A DNA stretch of 64,000 nucleotides from Paramacrobiotus metropolitanus (GCF_019649055.1 NW_026570326.1:248001-312000); one strand, 5' to 3'; counted from the first letter of the stretch, positions 20,273 to 33,196 are shown. The notes: a model not told the origin generated them from the letters alone. Translations and numbers: made by a program.

Positions 20273-23200
20273 TCATCCACCGGTCCACTGTAAAAAAATT
20301 GAAAATAAATATAAATAGTGAAATTAATAAATTAATTAAATAAAAATTATTTTAATGCTGCTAAACTGACAATAATGGATGGATAGCAGATTGATAATTA
20401 CGATAACATCATGTATTTATTTTATTAATTTAATTTATTTATTTATGATAATATTATTTTATTAATTTATTTTATAATAGTATATTTTCCAGATTTATTT
20501 ATTGATAAGTATTTATTTCGTTGATTTATGTATAATTTCATTTAGATTTTACCGGTGTTAATATACATTAAATTTTAAAATTAATTAATTTTATCAGCTA
20601 ACTATTCGACATGCGGAAATTAGGCCGTTATTTACCTGCAGCGTGTTGAGTTTGGGATTGCGCTGCACCAGCGCCAACTCCTGCGCTTCCCGCTCGCCGA
20701 AACGCGCAGCCTGCTGCACGGCCGTGGAACGGCTGGCGTGGTCGCCCACATGGCCGGCGACGTCTGCAATTTATCAACATCCAAAAGTATACACAAATCA
20801 ATATGCCTGGATTGTTCGAGCAATGCTCTACCGGCATAAAATCATAAAACGAACGAAAGTGCTATGCGCCCGGAATTTTTCCGGGCGCATAGAAACTAAA
20901 ATAAAATTTAAAAAAAAAATTTAAAATTAAAATAAAATTTAAAAAACAAAAAAATTAAATTTAAATTTAAAATTAAATTAAATTAAATTTAATTTAATTA
21001 AATTAAATTTAATTAAATTAAATTTAATTAAATTAAATTTAAAACTAAAATAAAATTTAAAAAACAGCAAAATAAAAACAAAGAACATAATAAACAAAAA
21101 AAATATTAAAAACAACAGATTTCTATTCTATATTTTCTATAAATGCTGCTGCTTTCAACGCCAGTAAATAATTTCACAAAAGCGAAACAGCTCAAAAAAA
21201 CAGTTATTGTAAAGGGGTATAAATTTTGTCCAATTTGGAAAGCTACATCTGTTTCTACTCATTTGCAGCAGTAAACAACCGCAGTGCGAAAAAATCTTTT
21301 TTTACATTTTTCCTCAAAATTGTGTCACTATTTTTTTCCAGCAGAAAATAATTTCACAAAATCCACAAATCAGAAATTTTTTCCCACACGTGTGGAAGTT
21401 GCCTTCTTAATGCTAAATAATTCTAATTTGCAGTCGTTTATATTTTTAGAGTTTTCCCCGAGCGAAAGAATCTTATATTAACATTTTTCTACACGTTCTG
21501 TGGCTATTTTATTCGGGGGTTTTTTCCACTAGAAACATGCAGTGCGAGATACACGCGTCAACTGACCGGAAATGAGTTTGAGGGCGTTGATGCTGAGCTG
21601 CGGCGCGGGGATTTTGTCGGCCAGATCGGCGGCGGCCTTAGCCGCTTTGAAGGCGTTATCCCACTGCGCCAGGGCGGCGCAGTTGCGGGCCAGCAGCATG
21701 AGACTGTTGGCCATCATCTGGTTGAGATCCTCCGCGTTGCTCAGCTGCAGAGCGCGCTGCAACAGCACCTGTCCGTCCGCGAAACGGCTCTGCAAGACGG
21801 CCGTCCACTTTAACATTTATGCACAATTTACACCACCTTTATTCGGGATTTTCAAACGTTTAAATTACCAGCATTTACGGCGTCATTGTTAATTTTCTAC
21901 TCATTTAGAAAGCGTCTGCTCTAGTTAAAAATAATAAATGGATAATTAAATACCGGTAAGTGCCAATATAAATAATGATTGTTTAAAGTGATCATTGTTT
22001 AAAAAAACCTTGAATATCATTCGTGATGAATTTATTTTAAAACCGATTTGTTTACTCTAATGGTTTTTTCATAAAAGGTCTAGCACAACACAGTTTATTA
22101 TTTTCATTTCTTAACGATTAAATTGCCAGTTATTCCGCAAGTGAAATATAACTGTCCCAATTAAACACTGGTATTATTATGTGAAAATAAATTCTCAAAT
22201 ATTCCGAATACAGATAGTCATTAAAAAATTAATTATGACTGAATCATAATGAATTAACTGCTTGTATAATAATTGATAAATATTTCAGAAATAAAAAAAA
22301 ATTATGGGGAAGGCTCCGCACACCACGTTTCACCACTAAAATCTCCGCACACCACGAAACACCACCGCCAGGCTCCGCACACCACTTTTTATCATTTTTG
22401 AATTTTTTAGAAAAAGCCACCGAAATCTCCGGACACCACCAAGGGCAGAGTGCACACCACCAGAGTCTCTGCACACCACTATTTTGAAAGAAAATTAAGC
22501 AATTGTTATTACCGGCGGAAAAAAAAACAGCTCTTTCGTCTCGCGGTCTGGCTCCTCTTTTTTGGTACCACTCGTCAGCCTCCGCTTCCGTTATAGTAAG
22601 CGATTTTTTCGGTTTTATTCGCTTGGCTACCCTGCCAGGACGGTGTTTAAGTTTTTGCACACGCTTAGCTACGAATGATGTTATTACCCACTCCCTCACG
22701 GTTTTTCCAGAAAAGGTACTCTCCTGTCGGTCAATTCCATTGAGCAGCTCGTGCGCAAACGGTAAAGCGTAAAGGGCACAATCGATTCCGTTTCCTTGGT
22801 TTTGGACAGCCTTATGGCTAACGGTAATCTGCTTTTCCGGCGGTGACTTCCCATAAAGCAGCCATATTTGTCCTTTAGTACGCCGATATTAGGCGTATAT
22901 ACGACCGACTACTGCATATCTTCGAAACTAAGAGCAAAATGTGGTGTCCCGAGACTATCGACGTTTCAAATATATATAGTGGTGGCGTAAAAATGGTGAC
23001 CCGAGTCCCCCGAGACAAAACGTGGTGCGAATAGTGGTGTGCGCCGCCTGGTGGTGGTGAAAGGTGGTGTGCGGAGACTTTGGTGGTAAAACGTGGTGCG
23101 CGCAGCTTTCTCCAAAAATTATTTGGGCATTTGGCTTACCTCGGCGAGGGCCTTGAGCGCCTGGACGATGAAGGCCGAACAGCGCAGTCCCACATGATCC

Positions 23201-26200
23201 GGCGCCTGGTCGGGCAGGGAGCGTTGCGCGGCGTTGAGGAGGTCCAGCCAGCGCTGCTGCTTGTAATACAGCAGCGCCTGGTTGGCCGTCAGCAGTGCCA
23301 ACATTTCCGGACTCTGGCACCACCTGACCCAGAGCAACACACCGATTAATTGATCAATTTATATTCAATTAAACATAATAATAAATTTCAAATAGTTTAA
23401 AATTTATAATAATAATTATAAGTTATAAAAATAATTTAATTTATGTATATTAAATATAAATATTTATTTTATTTATTTATTTAACTTTTTTAATTTATTT
23501 TAATGTATAATTTATATTTATAATTTTATAATTTAATTATTAATTTTATAATTTTTTAATAATTTCATAATAACCAATTAAAATGGCTCATTAAATTGCT
23601 GCGCTACATATAATTCATTTTTTAAAAAAATCACAAATTTATCGGAAATAATTTCTGTAGTTCCACTAGTCATTTACGATGCGGATCTAACCAGACACCA
23701 CACAACGGAGATTAATTACCGAATTTACTCATCTATAAATTTATTATCCATCATTTACTTTTTCTTAACCGGCTATTAATACAGTTACCACAATTATTAA
23801 TTCATCAACCATAATTTGGCTGTTTTTAATGTTTAGAATTTAATTATTTTTCACCAAAGTCCACCCGTAATTTACAAATGATGCATTTCTTTTTATTTAT
23901 ATTTTTACTTATTTATGATGCATTTATTTTTATACAATTTCTTCCTAATCGCAATTTTATTATTTTTAAAAACAATGTTATCGGTTTAGTTGTATTATGA
24001 TCCGCGATGCACGTACCGATAAGCGTAGCCGAACTGCGATTCGGCCACCTCGTTGTAGCCGAACTGCAGTGCACATAAGCCCAGCAGCGTGTGCAGCTGG
24101 CAGCGCCGCGGACGCATCAACGTGGAATCTTTGCAGCTGCAAAAACAAGCCAAAAATATCAACAAAATTTATTAAAAAATTAAAACCGATTTTTGCAAAT
24201 AACTGATTTTCCAAAACATAAAAATATTAAATAAATGACATACCGTTTTTCCTCAAAATATAATCCAAAGCAAAAAAATCGTAAAACATATTTTCAATAC
24301 GAAAACCGTTTTTCTTCAAATAAGCAATCCAAATCAATAAAAAAACGATTCCAAAATAATACGAAAAAAGTGAAAATTTAAAAACATAAAAAAACAATTC
24401 GAGAAAATAATAATAATAAAAAAATCATTTTTTCTAGGAAGTCCCAAACAAACAGATTCCAGGAAAAAATTATAAAACGTAAACGTTTTCTCGAATAATT
24501 TTAAACAGCCAACAACGCAGCCAGTTTGCAACTTTGCAGTCATCACCATAAGAAAATCAAATTTTTACTACATACGGTACATAAAAATTAAGCAAACATG
24601 AAAATTGATAAAATCGAAAATAAGAAACGGAAAAATAAAAAGAATATAAATAAAAATAAATTACACATGCGAATAATCGCGCAAAAATCAGTCCTAACCA
24701 GAGCGTGATGTAGTCGCTGATCTGTTCCAGGGCCTGGTTGAAGCGGCCGGTGCTGAGACTGGTGGGGATGGCGTGCTGGTACATGACGCAGCGCAGTTCA
24801 TCGCGCAGTGCACCGTGCTCCGTTCCCACGAGGCCGTCGAAGAAGGATTTGCAGCGGTGCACCAACCGGTCCAGTTTGTCATGGTAGCCCACCAGCGCGA
24901 AGAACTGCGCGGAAACTGTAAGCATCACAGACGGGCAATTAACCACTAGGCATTCCGTAAAAAAATAATTTTATTTTCAGTTATTTATTTATTTCCGTTT
25001 AATTCTACATACATTTATCAATTTTATTTTCAATTTCCTATCAAAATTTTATTTTCAATTTATAACTTTATTTATCGATTATTACTACAAACAACAGCGG
25101 CATTACTAAAACGGTATTCCAGAAAAACCTATTTAGGAAAACATAATTGGATTATTTAACTAAAAAATTTAATAAAAAACTTAAATACTTGTGCCGTTGT
25201 ACATAAATATCAGCATTTACCGAACAGATTTATTGCAAATATTTTCATATTCTGCCAGATCTGCCTTGTTGTTAAAAAACTTGCTAAGAAAATTGTTTCT
25301 TTCAATTCTACGATAAATTATTACAAGTCACTGTAAACGTTTTCTACAATCACGTGGTGGCTTATTAATGTTTGATTTTAATTATGAAAAAACGAGAGAA
25401 AATAGTTTCTAGCGCAATAATAAAATTAACGGATTTTTTCTGCTGAAAATTGTTTAATAAATTAGATTAATGTTTAAATTAATTAGATTGATTACGGCAT
25501 CAGTTATTATGAATAAATTACTATGGATTAAATAGACTGATAATTTAAATGAATAAATAAGAAAATATAATAAATAAAAATAATAATAAATGAGAATAAG
25601 CGGTAATATATGACCAGCTATTATTATGCAATATATGTGCCGGTATTTACTGGCAAAATGCAGCGCCGGAAACATGGAGCGGGGCGCCAGTGCGAACATC
25701 TGCAGGGGATGGTCGGCGGGCGGGGCCTGGGCGGCGTTCTGCGTCAGCTGGTCGAGGGCGGCCTGCAGCGGCGCCACGTAGGGCCGCACGGATTTGGCCT
25801 GGCCCATGTTGAGGCGACACAGCGCCTCCAGGGCGATCAGATAGAAGCGCAGTTCATCGCGCAGCCCCACCGACACCTGGGCGGTGGCGGCGTCCAACCG
25901 GCTGCCAATATCCGCCAGCGACGTCACCGCGGACTGGTACTGTTTGCCGCGGATGAACACCTACAAATTATTTTATTATAACAGTTTATTATTATTGATC
26001 CTATATTTCTTATTAATTATATATTATTTATTATTATGAATATTTGATATTCCGTCCTATTCTATTTAATTATTTTTCCTGTTTCTTACTACTAAAAGTA
26101 ATAAAAATATTATTTAAAATTTAAAGTAGGAATAATAACTTGTTTTAGATAATTATTATATTTGGTATTCTAGGTATTTAATTTATTTTTCACTATTATT

Positions 26201-28407
26201 TCCTGTTTCATATTATCAAAATATTCTAGCCTCTAGGTATAATCATAAATTTATTCTTGGTATATTTAATTTGGTATTCTAATAATTTATTTATTTTTCA
26301 TTATTATTTCCTATTTCAAATTATCAAAATTATTATAAAAATATTTTTAAAATAATAATAAGAATTTGTTTTTGTGTTATAAATATTTGGTATTAAATTT
26401 TGGTATTTAATCTGAATCTAGTTAATTATTTTTCGTTATTATTATTTCCTATTTCAAATTAATAAAATTGATATAAATATTTTTAAAATAATGATAATAA
26501 TTTGTTTTTGATATTATAAGCGTACATGCGCGCGGGCCAGCTGGAAGAGCGTGGTCAGGTAGTCGGCCTGATGGCGGGCGGAGAACGACTCGCCCAGTGT
26601 CAAGATCTGAGTGGCCACTGCGAAACAGAATACACAAACAAATTGAACAAAATTCAACAGGGAGTGGCCCGTAAATTAAATTGCCCTCGTCCAACCTGTG
26701 TGGTCCTGGCCTTGCACGAAGACGTTCTACAAAACAAGCCAAAATCCTGCTTTAAATCACTGTGGCACCAGACAGATATGCACATGCGAAATTTCGTCTT
26801 TTTCAAGAATTGTGGCATTAAGTAAACCTGCAAGTATGTATATGCTACGCAAAAATGCACTCATCAGCAAAATACGAGAAATAACAAAAAGTAAAAACAC
26901 AAGAAAATACAAATAAATTAACTGACGAAATTTGAATAAAAACTGATATCAATAATAAATTAAAATTAACAAAGCAATACAAATAAATAAAAAGATCAAT
27001 AAAAACGCGAATAAAATGAAAACAAATAACACAGAAGTACTCGTATAACAGAAAGTGAAAATAAATAAAAACATCAACAAAAATCGCGAACATTAACAAT
27101 TTATCTAAACAAGCGCGCAAAATTGTCACTGAAATCCAACTAAAAAGTAATTGTGAAAACAACTGATGCGCGATGAATAAATAAAAACGCAAAATATTCA
27201 AGAGAAAAATTCGGATAACAAAACCAGCGCGTAATGTACAAAAATAAAAAAAATAAATATTTCAAAGAAAATTACTCCCCTGACAAATATTTCGCAAATG
27301 AGAAGATAAGCAGAATCAAAACTCTAAAAATAGCAAAAGCAAATTACACACGTTGCAAAGGAAAATTGCCAGAAATTTCGTGTTTGTTTCTTCACTGACC
27401 GCCAGCTGGAAAATAAAATGGCACTGCCAATACGGCGAATGCTGCGACTGCTCGATGGCTGTGTGGAGGATGTCGCGGGCCTGCGCCACATCATCATGCG
27501 CCACGTAGTAATCAGCCAGGGCGGAGGACGCGTCCAGACGCGCCTCCTCCAGGGCGCTGCCGTTCTGCGCCTGCACAAATTCATATTAAATTCATTTGTG
27601 TAATTTTCCCTTTAAAAAACTGCGTCCTCTTACGTGGAGTCCCATATTCACCTGCAACAAGCCAAAACAATCCCGTTAATAAAAACATGTTAAAGTTCCT
27701 TGATTACTGCAATAAAAACGATTAAAAAATCCTAATTAAACACTAATTAAAATTGATCAAAAATGCGAAAAAGATGCAAACAATAGTGAAAGAAATAAAT
27801 ACAAAAAGCATTCAAAATTTCAAATGGTCGATAAAACTGTTGTAAGAAAAAGATCGGATTAAATACTCAATACTTAATATAAGAGTTAAAAACCAATAAA
27901 ATTAAAGCAGATTAAACGTTTAAAACAATTTTTTCTGGGATTTGCCTAAAACACCCCCGAGGGCGTGCGCCAGGGCGATAACGGTAAGATCTCAGGGGAC
28001 TCAAAACTCCCGCCTCCCTGAAGCCTTCCCCCACGGGGGCGACCAAACAACAACACGAAAACGATGTCAACGGTCGCCCCAACCCTTGACTAAGCCGCCC
28101 ACGGAGGGCGGGGGTCAGCAGATTAACCCAGACTCACCGCGCTGTCCAGGTAGTACTTGGCGACGTCCTGGCTGTCGCTGTGGCGCAGCAGCAGCTTCCC
28201 GATCTCGCAGTGGATGCGCGCCGACACCACGTGGGGCACGTTGAGCGCCAGGATGGCTACCAGGCAGTGGTAGGCCCCCGCGGGCTCCCCCTGGGAGCGC
28301 AGGGACTCGGCCAGCCCCAGCAGCGCCACGTACATCTCGTACTGCTCGGCGCTGCTCCAGGCGGAGGTGGGGTCGGGGGTGGGGGTGGGGTAGTGGGAGG
28401 TGGACAT
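20273..28407 (-). CDS. MAU2: MAU2 (SCC4), cohesin loader TPR subunit
   Basis: Twelve exons: 28407-28138, 27651-27634, 27570-27400, 26726-26696, 26617-26526, 25960-25651, 24915-24699, 24136-24017, 23323-23140, 21789-21567, 20763-20636 and 20287-20273. All splice sites are GT-AG, all phases agree, and they give 592 residues against about 613 in human. Landmarks shared with human MAU2: SPYWQCHFIFQLA (human TPYWHCRLLFQLA), GQAKSVRPY, QLHTLLGL, LSNAEDLN, ADKIPAP, and the end LQWTGG (human ITWTDG). The protein is a TPR-type superhelix that wraps the N-terminus of NIPBL/SCC2 to load cohesin on chromatin. An 18-bp microexon encoding VNMGLH is needed to match the human spacing. Introns are extremely AT-rich; the one at 21790-23139 hosts a foldback element. 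Confidence 0.92.
20862..20892. repeat. Perfect 14-bp stem hairpin in a MAU2 intron
   Basis: CTATGCGCCCGGAA, a TTT loop, and the exact complement follow one another. It is GC-rich and sits in an otherwise AT-only intron, directly before the simple AT repeat. Confidence 0.8.
20893..21060. repeat. AT-rich simple repeat
   Basis: About 170 bp of TTAAATTAAATTTAATT-type sequence in a MAU2 intron. No coding capacity. Confidence 0.8.
22300..23125. mobile_element. Foldback-type element with long inverted arms and a Ulp1-like fragment
   Basis: The left arm (22300-22485) and right arm (22935-23125) are imperfect inverted repeats of about 180 bp. They are built from repeated TCCGCACACCAC units (GTGGTGTGCGGA on the other side). 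The 450-bp centre carries a protease-like coding fragment on the minus strand. Long TIRs made of short repeats are the hallmark of foldback elements, some of which are MULE derivatives. The element sits in the MAU2 intron with its right end within about 20 bp of the 5' splice site at 23139. Confidence 0.65.
22470..22886 (-). pseudogene. Ulp1/C48-type cysteine protease fragment inside the foldback element
   Basis: The minus-strand frame reads AVQNQGNGIDCALYALPFA and then HELLNG, followed by a basic, Glu-rich tail. Q-x-x-x-N-G-x-D-C-x-x-Y/F-A is the C-terminal active-site signature of C48 (Ulp1/SENP-like) peptidases: oxyanion Gln, then catalytic Asp-Cys neighbourhood. The catalytic His region upstream is absent because a stop codon lies close before (near 22887). 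Ulp1-like domains are known passengers or components of MULE-type transposons. Recognised from the motif alone. Confidence 0.6.
27930..28115. other. GC-rich, structured insert in MAU2 intron 1
   Basis: In contrast to the other AT-rich MAU2 introns, this stretch is GC-rich. It contains inverted repeats: GGGGCGACC (28040s) against GGTCGCCCC (28070s), CCCCCACGGGGG, and CCGCCCACGGAGGGCGGGG. It may be a fragment of a structured mobile-element RNA; I do not recognise the family. Confidence 0.4.
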
Positions 28408-29454
28408 TTTCCGGAGGGAACGTGGAGGATACAAAATGAAGATGACAGGATCTGGGAGTTAAAAGTTTTAACTTAAAACTTAAAAGAAGCAGCGATGGTA
28501 CAAACCGTCAAACAGACTCAAACTCCACATAAAAATAATTAAGCAGCGAGGTCTCACATCGTTGGCCGCAAAATTCACGCTGCTATCGGCGCTGGCATGA
28601 AAAGGAACGTTAACATAATTTTAAACACAAAACTGTAACAAACTTTTATTATTTATATTAAATTATCAACGAGACAACGACCAACGTTGACAATGTCAAA
28701 ATTTTAAATAACATGAAAAATATCATCGAAAAATAATGGAAATGCTGTTCGAGACAGTTTCGAGTGTTGTTACATACAACTTACAACTTGCAAGTGTTCT
28801 AAGTAGATGCGCGCCATGGGCGGTCGCCGTGCAATTTATTTTACCGCGAAAACAAGGTTACAAGGGGTATTTCTTTGTCCTTTCGGATGTCTTTTATAAG
28901 TTTTATTTAATCCATAATTACATTTACTTCCGCTGGACAAGTAACATCTTTTGTTTTGAGCTTTTTGAGTGACGTCGCTAATTTCTTGCAGATGCCAGCC
29001 AAATTGTCGAAATGCGCAAAGCGAAGCCATCGAAAAGTTTCATGCATGAAAACGCGCAAACTTTCATTTTCGCGCTCTTACAAAGCTTTTTTTCATTTTT
29101 TTGTGACAATCTGTAACTTATTATTTTGTAATCGGTGTAGACAGACGTGAAAACCGTTCGTACGCGCTGACAGCGCGCGACATTCCGTTCAGCAGTAAGA
29201 AACGTACAAAAATTATTGATTTGTTATGAAACAATTATCAAAAGACATACAAAAATAAATAATAAAATCAACCGTTACTGCATTTCCATTGCTCTTTTAG
29301 CCCTCAAGTCAGCCAAAATCAAAAAGCGTCTCAACAGGTTCGCCCGGTTCAAACATCAAACAATTAATGAACAAGTAAGAAAACGGGAAATGAGCAAGAA
29401 CGCGTTGTCCATAGTTAGTCGACCAGCTTGTGCCCTGTTGGCAATTCTATCGCA
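28408..29454. other. Intergenic between MAU2 start and copy E end
   Basis: It includes the MAU2 upstream region. 29040-29215 is a diverged copy of the dispersed repeat (GTGAAAACCGTTCGTACGCG, CAGTAAGAAAC). No gene seen. Confidence 0.5.
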
Positions 29455-31661
29455 TTAAATGGGAGAGAACTTGGAAGCGGGACAGGCCACTTCAAAGATC
29501 AGTTCCGCTTCGGCTAATACGCAGTACATGAGGTACTGAACCATGCGGGACAGCCGGTTAACATCATCCAGCGGCTTCCAAAAAGTGGACTTCCGAGGAT
29601 CCTTAGCATGCCGGCTGCTGACGACCTGTAAAACGTTACGTTCATTCACTTAACTGTCAACAATAACAGTGCCTGGGAGCAGATACAACCGCGCTACTGG
29701 CAATAAGAATTCGCTCCATCAGTAAAAGACAGATTCAGTGCCTTCTTTTTATCTGTCATCTAATAATCTATCTAAGGTATTACAAAAAAGGTTGTGTTCA
29801 CCGAGTCTAACGACGACCAGAACGTATTTCGTTCACCCTCCACAAGTGCAGTGGATACGAGGTTCTTCTGTTGGTCATCCAGCAGCGGACAGGCTTGTTC
29901 GATCATGTCCCACCAGTCAGCGACAGTCAGACGCCGGTCGCTGTTCATCCGGGCAAACGGGATGCGGATAGTAATCAGCAGGCATCCGTCCATAGCAGAC
30001 AAGAAAATCTTTACGGTTCTTTACGGTTCTTTACGGTTAGCGTACGACAGATCCTCGCCAGGGAGTCAAAGACTGTGTGAATCGTGGTAATGTAATCTTC
30101 GAAGGTATCCAGATAATGGACGCAGCTAATATCCTTTACAATCAGATGGCTGGGAAATTTCTCCGCTCCTCCTTGCATGATCTGACGGAGAAACAGTCCA
30201 TCACACCAGGGCAAGCACTTCAGCCGGGTTGCCTGTCTGATATCCGCAACAGGTGAGCCCACAATGGCGACACTGCGGTTACTCCAACAATGATGCAGGC
30301 CGGCCACAGGAATATAAACGTTGTCCGGGGAAGATGAACGTGGGCGATTGGAGTTGCTCTCTGATGGGAACCGAATGTGCAGCAGACTTTTGACGGCCGC
30401 CGATGTGAGGAGGTCGTTCCAGGCAGCGCACACGGCCCGCAGCCGGCCCTGAGCAACGGTGCACAGATACTGGAACGTTTCTGTTAGGATTTTCGCGGGC
30501 AGACACTGAAGTGCGTCATATACGTCAAGGGCCGACGGTTTTTTCTGCACCGGTGACGCTGAGGAGCCGCTGCAGCACAGCTCTCCCTTCCAGCGTTTTG
30601 GCCTGGTCAGGAATTCGTGCCCGCGTCGACGCTTCCTACTGTTGATAGGAGTAGTGCTGGAATTCTCGTCCTCCAAAAGGCGGAGCACGGATTTACTCTG
30701 CAAAAGTTATTTGTCCCATTAATTTTGCTCCAAGTAACGCACGGCACAGTCTCGAGGATTTCTTACATAAAACTGCAACATTTCCTCCAACTGCCCGCGT
30801 TCCAGTTTCTCTTGTGCACCGTCGGCCAACGACACCCTCGGCGCATGAAGTCGGATGCGGTCGTATGGAACCACGGTGTTGACGTCCCCGCTAAGATAAT
30901 GGATGGTGACCCAGCCGAACTGACGATAGCACCAGTCATAGACGAGGGCTGTGGCGGGGTACCACTTCCAAGGCTCCGTTGGGCTGTGTTGCATCGGCAC
31001 CTCCACCGGATCGTTGCACCCTGCAACAAGTAGTTCTCTCTTTCACAAACATTTTTCCAGCTGGCGAGGCACTTTTATTTCAAGTTTACTCAGGTGCTAT
31101 GTGATGCCTGTATAGAACCTATTCAATTTTACGGTATTTCGCTTGACTGCTAGGCACACTACGCCTAATTGAAATTACCGTGTTCAACAGACTTACATGT
31201 AGGCTGGAGCAGCCAGGTGAAAACCGTTTGAAAACAGCGTCTCCATCAAACGTGGTCATTCATCATAAAAACGTTCATTTCTACATAGTACGAGTACAGT
31301 AGTCTTTGAGCCGATGTGCGTATGATTGGACGACACGAATGACCACTCCCTTGAGTTAGTACTGCTTGTCTTATACCAGAATTAGGCGCATTATGGTTTT
31401 TAAATTACCTTGATTGCCGTAGAACGTGGTAAGTGGCGCTTTTGAAGTATAGAAATCAACTCGGGATAAGAAGACCTGGTCCAAAGGAACCCATTCGAGC
31501 CGTCTGCCCGCACATCGAAAATCCACGAGTACTCGGCTTGTGGAACGGGCTACTGCTTTGCCACACTGAAACGCCCCATCATCTCCAAGAACCTCCACAA
31601 CGACAAAATCCTCCGCATCCTTCACCAACAATTGTTTCAGAAAGGCACACGACTTCGGCAT
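29455..31661 (-). CDS. Copy E: divergent Tudor/F-box member with a repeat-caused frame break
   Basis: Exons 31661-31409, 31020-30743, 30697-29802 and 29625-29455, GT-AG, phases consistent. Tudor 1 has VVEVLGDDGAFQCGKAV and VDFRC, Tudor 2 has PTEPWKWYPATALVYDW and VVPYDRIRLH. The KH0 segment is only a short helix-rich remnant. A basic patch RKRRRG follows. The F-box has LPAKILTETFQYL and RLRAVCAAWNDLL. The C-terminal exon is collinear with the others but lacks the WC[IV]DGL motif. At 30011-30038 a 10-bp unit (GTAAAGAACC) is present in tandem; removing two units restores the frame exactly (896-20 = 876 nt). As given, the protein stops after the repeat. The ATG at 31661 is chosen because the frame upstream has no ATG. 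The 45-bp intron 30742-30698 is short. Confidence 0.7.
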
Positions 31662-33196
31662 CTTGTCGTCCAGACGGAGGTAATCACATGGAGATGTGTA
31701 ACGCAGTAAATAAACGGGTAGCAGTGCTACAATTGTGACGAGATTAAAACCGGATGACAGTCTCACACTATTGAAAACGTGTATAAAAAATGCGGAGTAA
31801 GCATAAAGTTAAGCATGCTAACTGCTAACAAATAAGTACACCTGTTCTGTACCTTTCTTTTTGTAATAAAAAGTATACACAAGTCACAAGCAGTCTATTC
31901 GTCAAAGTGTGAAAGCAGCTGTAGTCTACTAGTACTGGTCGTCTTTGCACGACGTAAAATGGTGGGAAAGGTTCAACCAAAGTGAACAAGAGAAATCCCG
32001 GATGTCGATTGCCGAAGAGAAGCTACCCTTTCGCAGTTCACGTATATGCGAATAATGCAAGTGCAGAGTTCGTAGCTCGAAAGATCCTCAATTGTTTCGT
32101 TGGTTAGATCCGTAATTGGTTAGACAACCAGCCTGGTAGAAATTCCAAACATTGCATCCGTGGTTGTACTCAGTATTGGCGTACTGCGGTGAGCACCGTG
32201 CAGGTGTCGTTTGTACGACGGTTTATAATAATATTATTATAATTACACAGTCGGATGTGTACTACACAATACACACATCAACACCAGAACTTACCCAATA
32301 AGCAACACAGTACAAGTACTACAAGCAACGAGAAGTGTCGCTGCAGGACCTGCCGCGGGTGGTAAGAATGGGACATAGTGAATGTTGTTTCTTGACGCTT
32401 CCGAGTGGTCCCCGTACCCCTCGTACCACAATGCCCAAAATTACTCCACAAAACACTTATTGTTTAGTTTCTTTTTATTTACGAATATCAATAATCTAGC
32501 ATCTGAACAATCGCACCGGCATGTTGCTGGTCATGGCAGAGCAGGAAAGATCACCCGGCAAACGGACCGAGGATGGTGACCCTTCCCGAGCAAGATGAGC
32601 ATGTCGGCACATTACATGCCGCCATCAGCATTTGAGCGCCATATCTCATGCGTTCGCACTTGGGAGCGCAAATTACAGTGTGACCTTTCCGCAAAGCAAC
32701 GTTGAAGAGTATACGAAACAAACGCTCAGGACGTTAGGAAAGACAAGAACTTATGAGCATAAAACACTGCGGTTAATTTATGTTACGAGACGAGTATCTT
32801 TTTTATCTAACTGTAATCTCATTTGTGTTTGGTGTATTGTATTTGAGTTTTATTTTTCCATTTTGTTTTCTTATTGGTATTTTTTCCTTTATTTGTTTTA
32901 ATCTGCTTTGTTTTTTATTTAGTTGTATTTGATTCAACTTCTTTCGTTTAGCTTTATCAGTTTTAGTTAAGTTTTATTTGGGTTTTTGCTTCTTCTGTTT
33001 GATAGGGCTCCAGACCAGGGGCCCGTTGTGTAAAAGCGTGTTGTGTAAAAGGTGTATGGCAGAAGATGTATTAGTTTTATAAGTTGCCAGCAGAAAGCAC
33101 TGTACTTCTATGTCCAATACAAGGTGATAATCACCATAGCAACCGGCTAATCTTCACTCCGGTCCAAAACATGTGCGAATTGAATTTCGTGGTAAA
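31662..33196. other. Divergent intergenic region
   Basis: Lies between copy E (-) and CK1-like gene 1 (+). No gene or clear repeat found; 33025-33055 holds a short duplicated GTTGTGTAAAAG. Confidence 0.4.

Noticed and set aside
20229-20290. A longer MAU2 C-terminus in another frame of the last exon
   Set aside because: Phase 0 from the previous exon gives LQWTGG and a stop, which matches the human LITWTDG region; the longer frame needs a phase that the splice sites do not give.
31661-31766. N-terminal signal peptide on copy E
   Set aside because: The upstream frame has no ATG (it starts with GTG) and no family member has such an extension.
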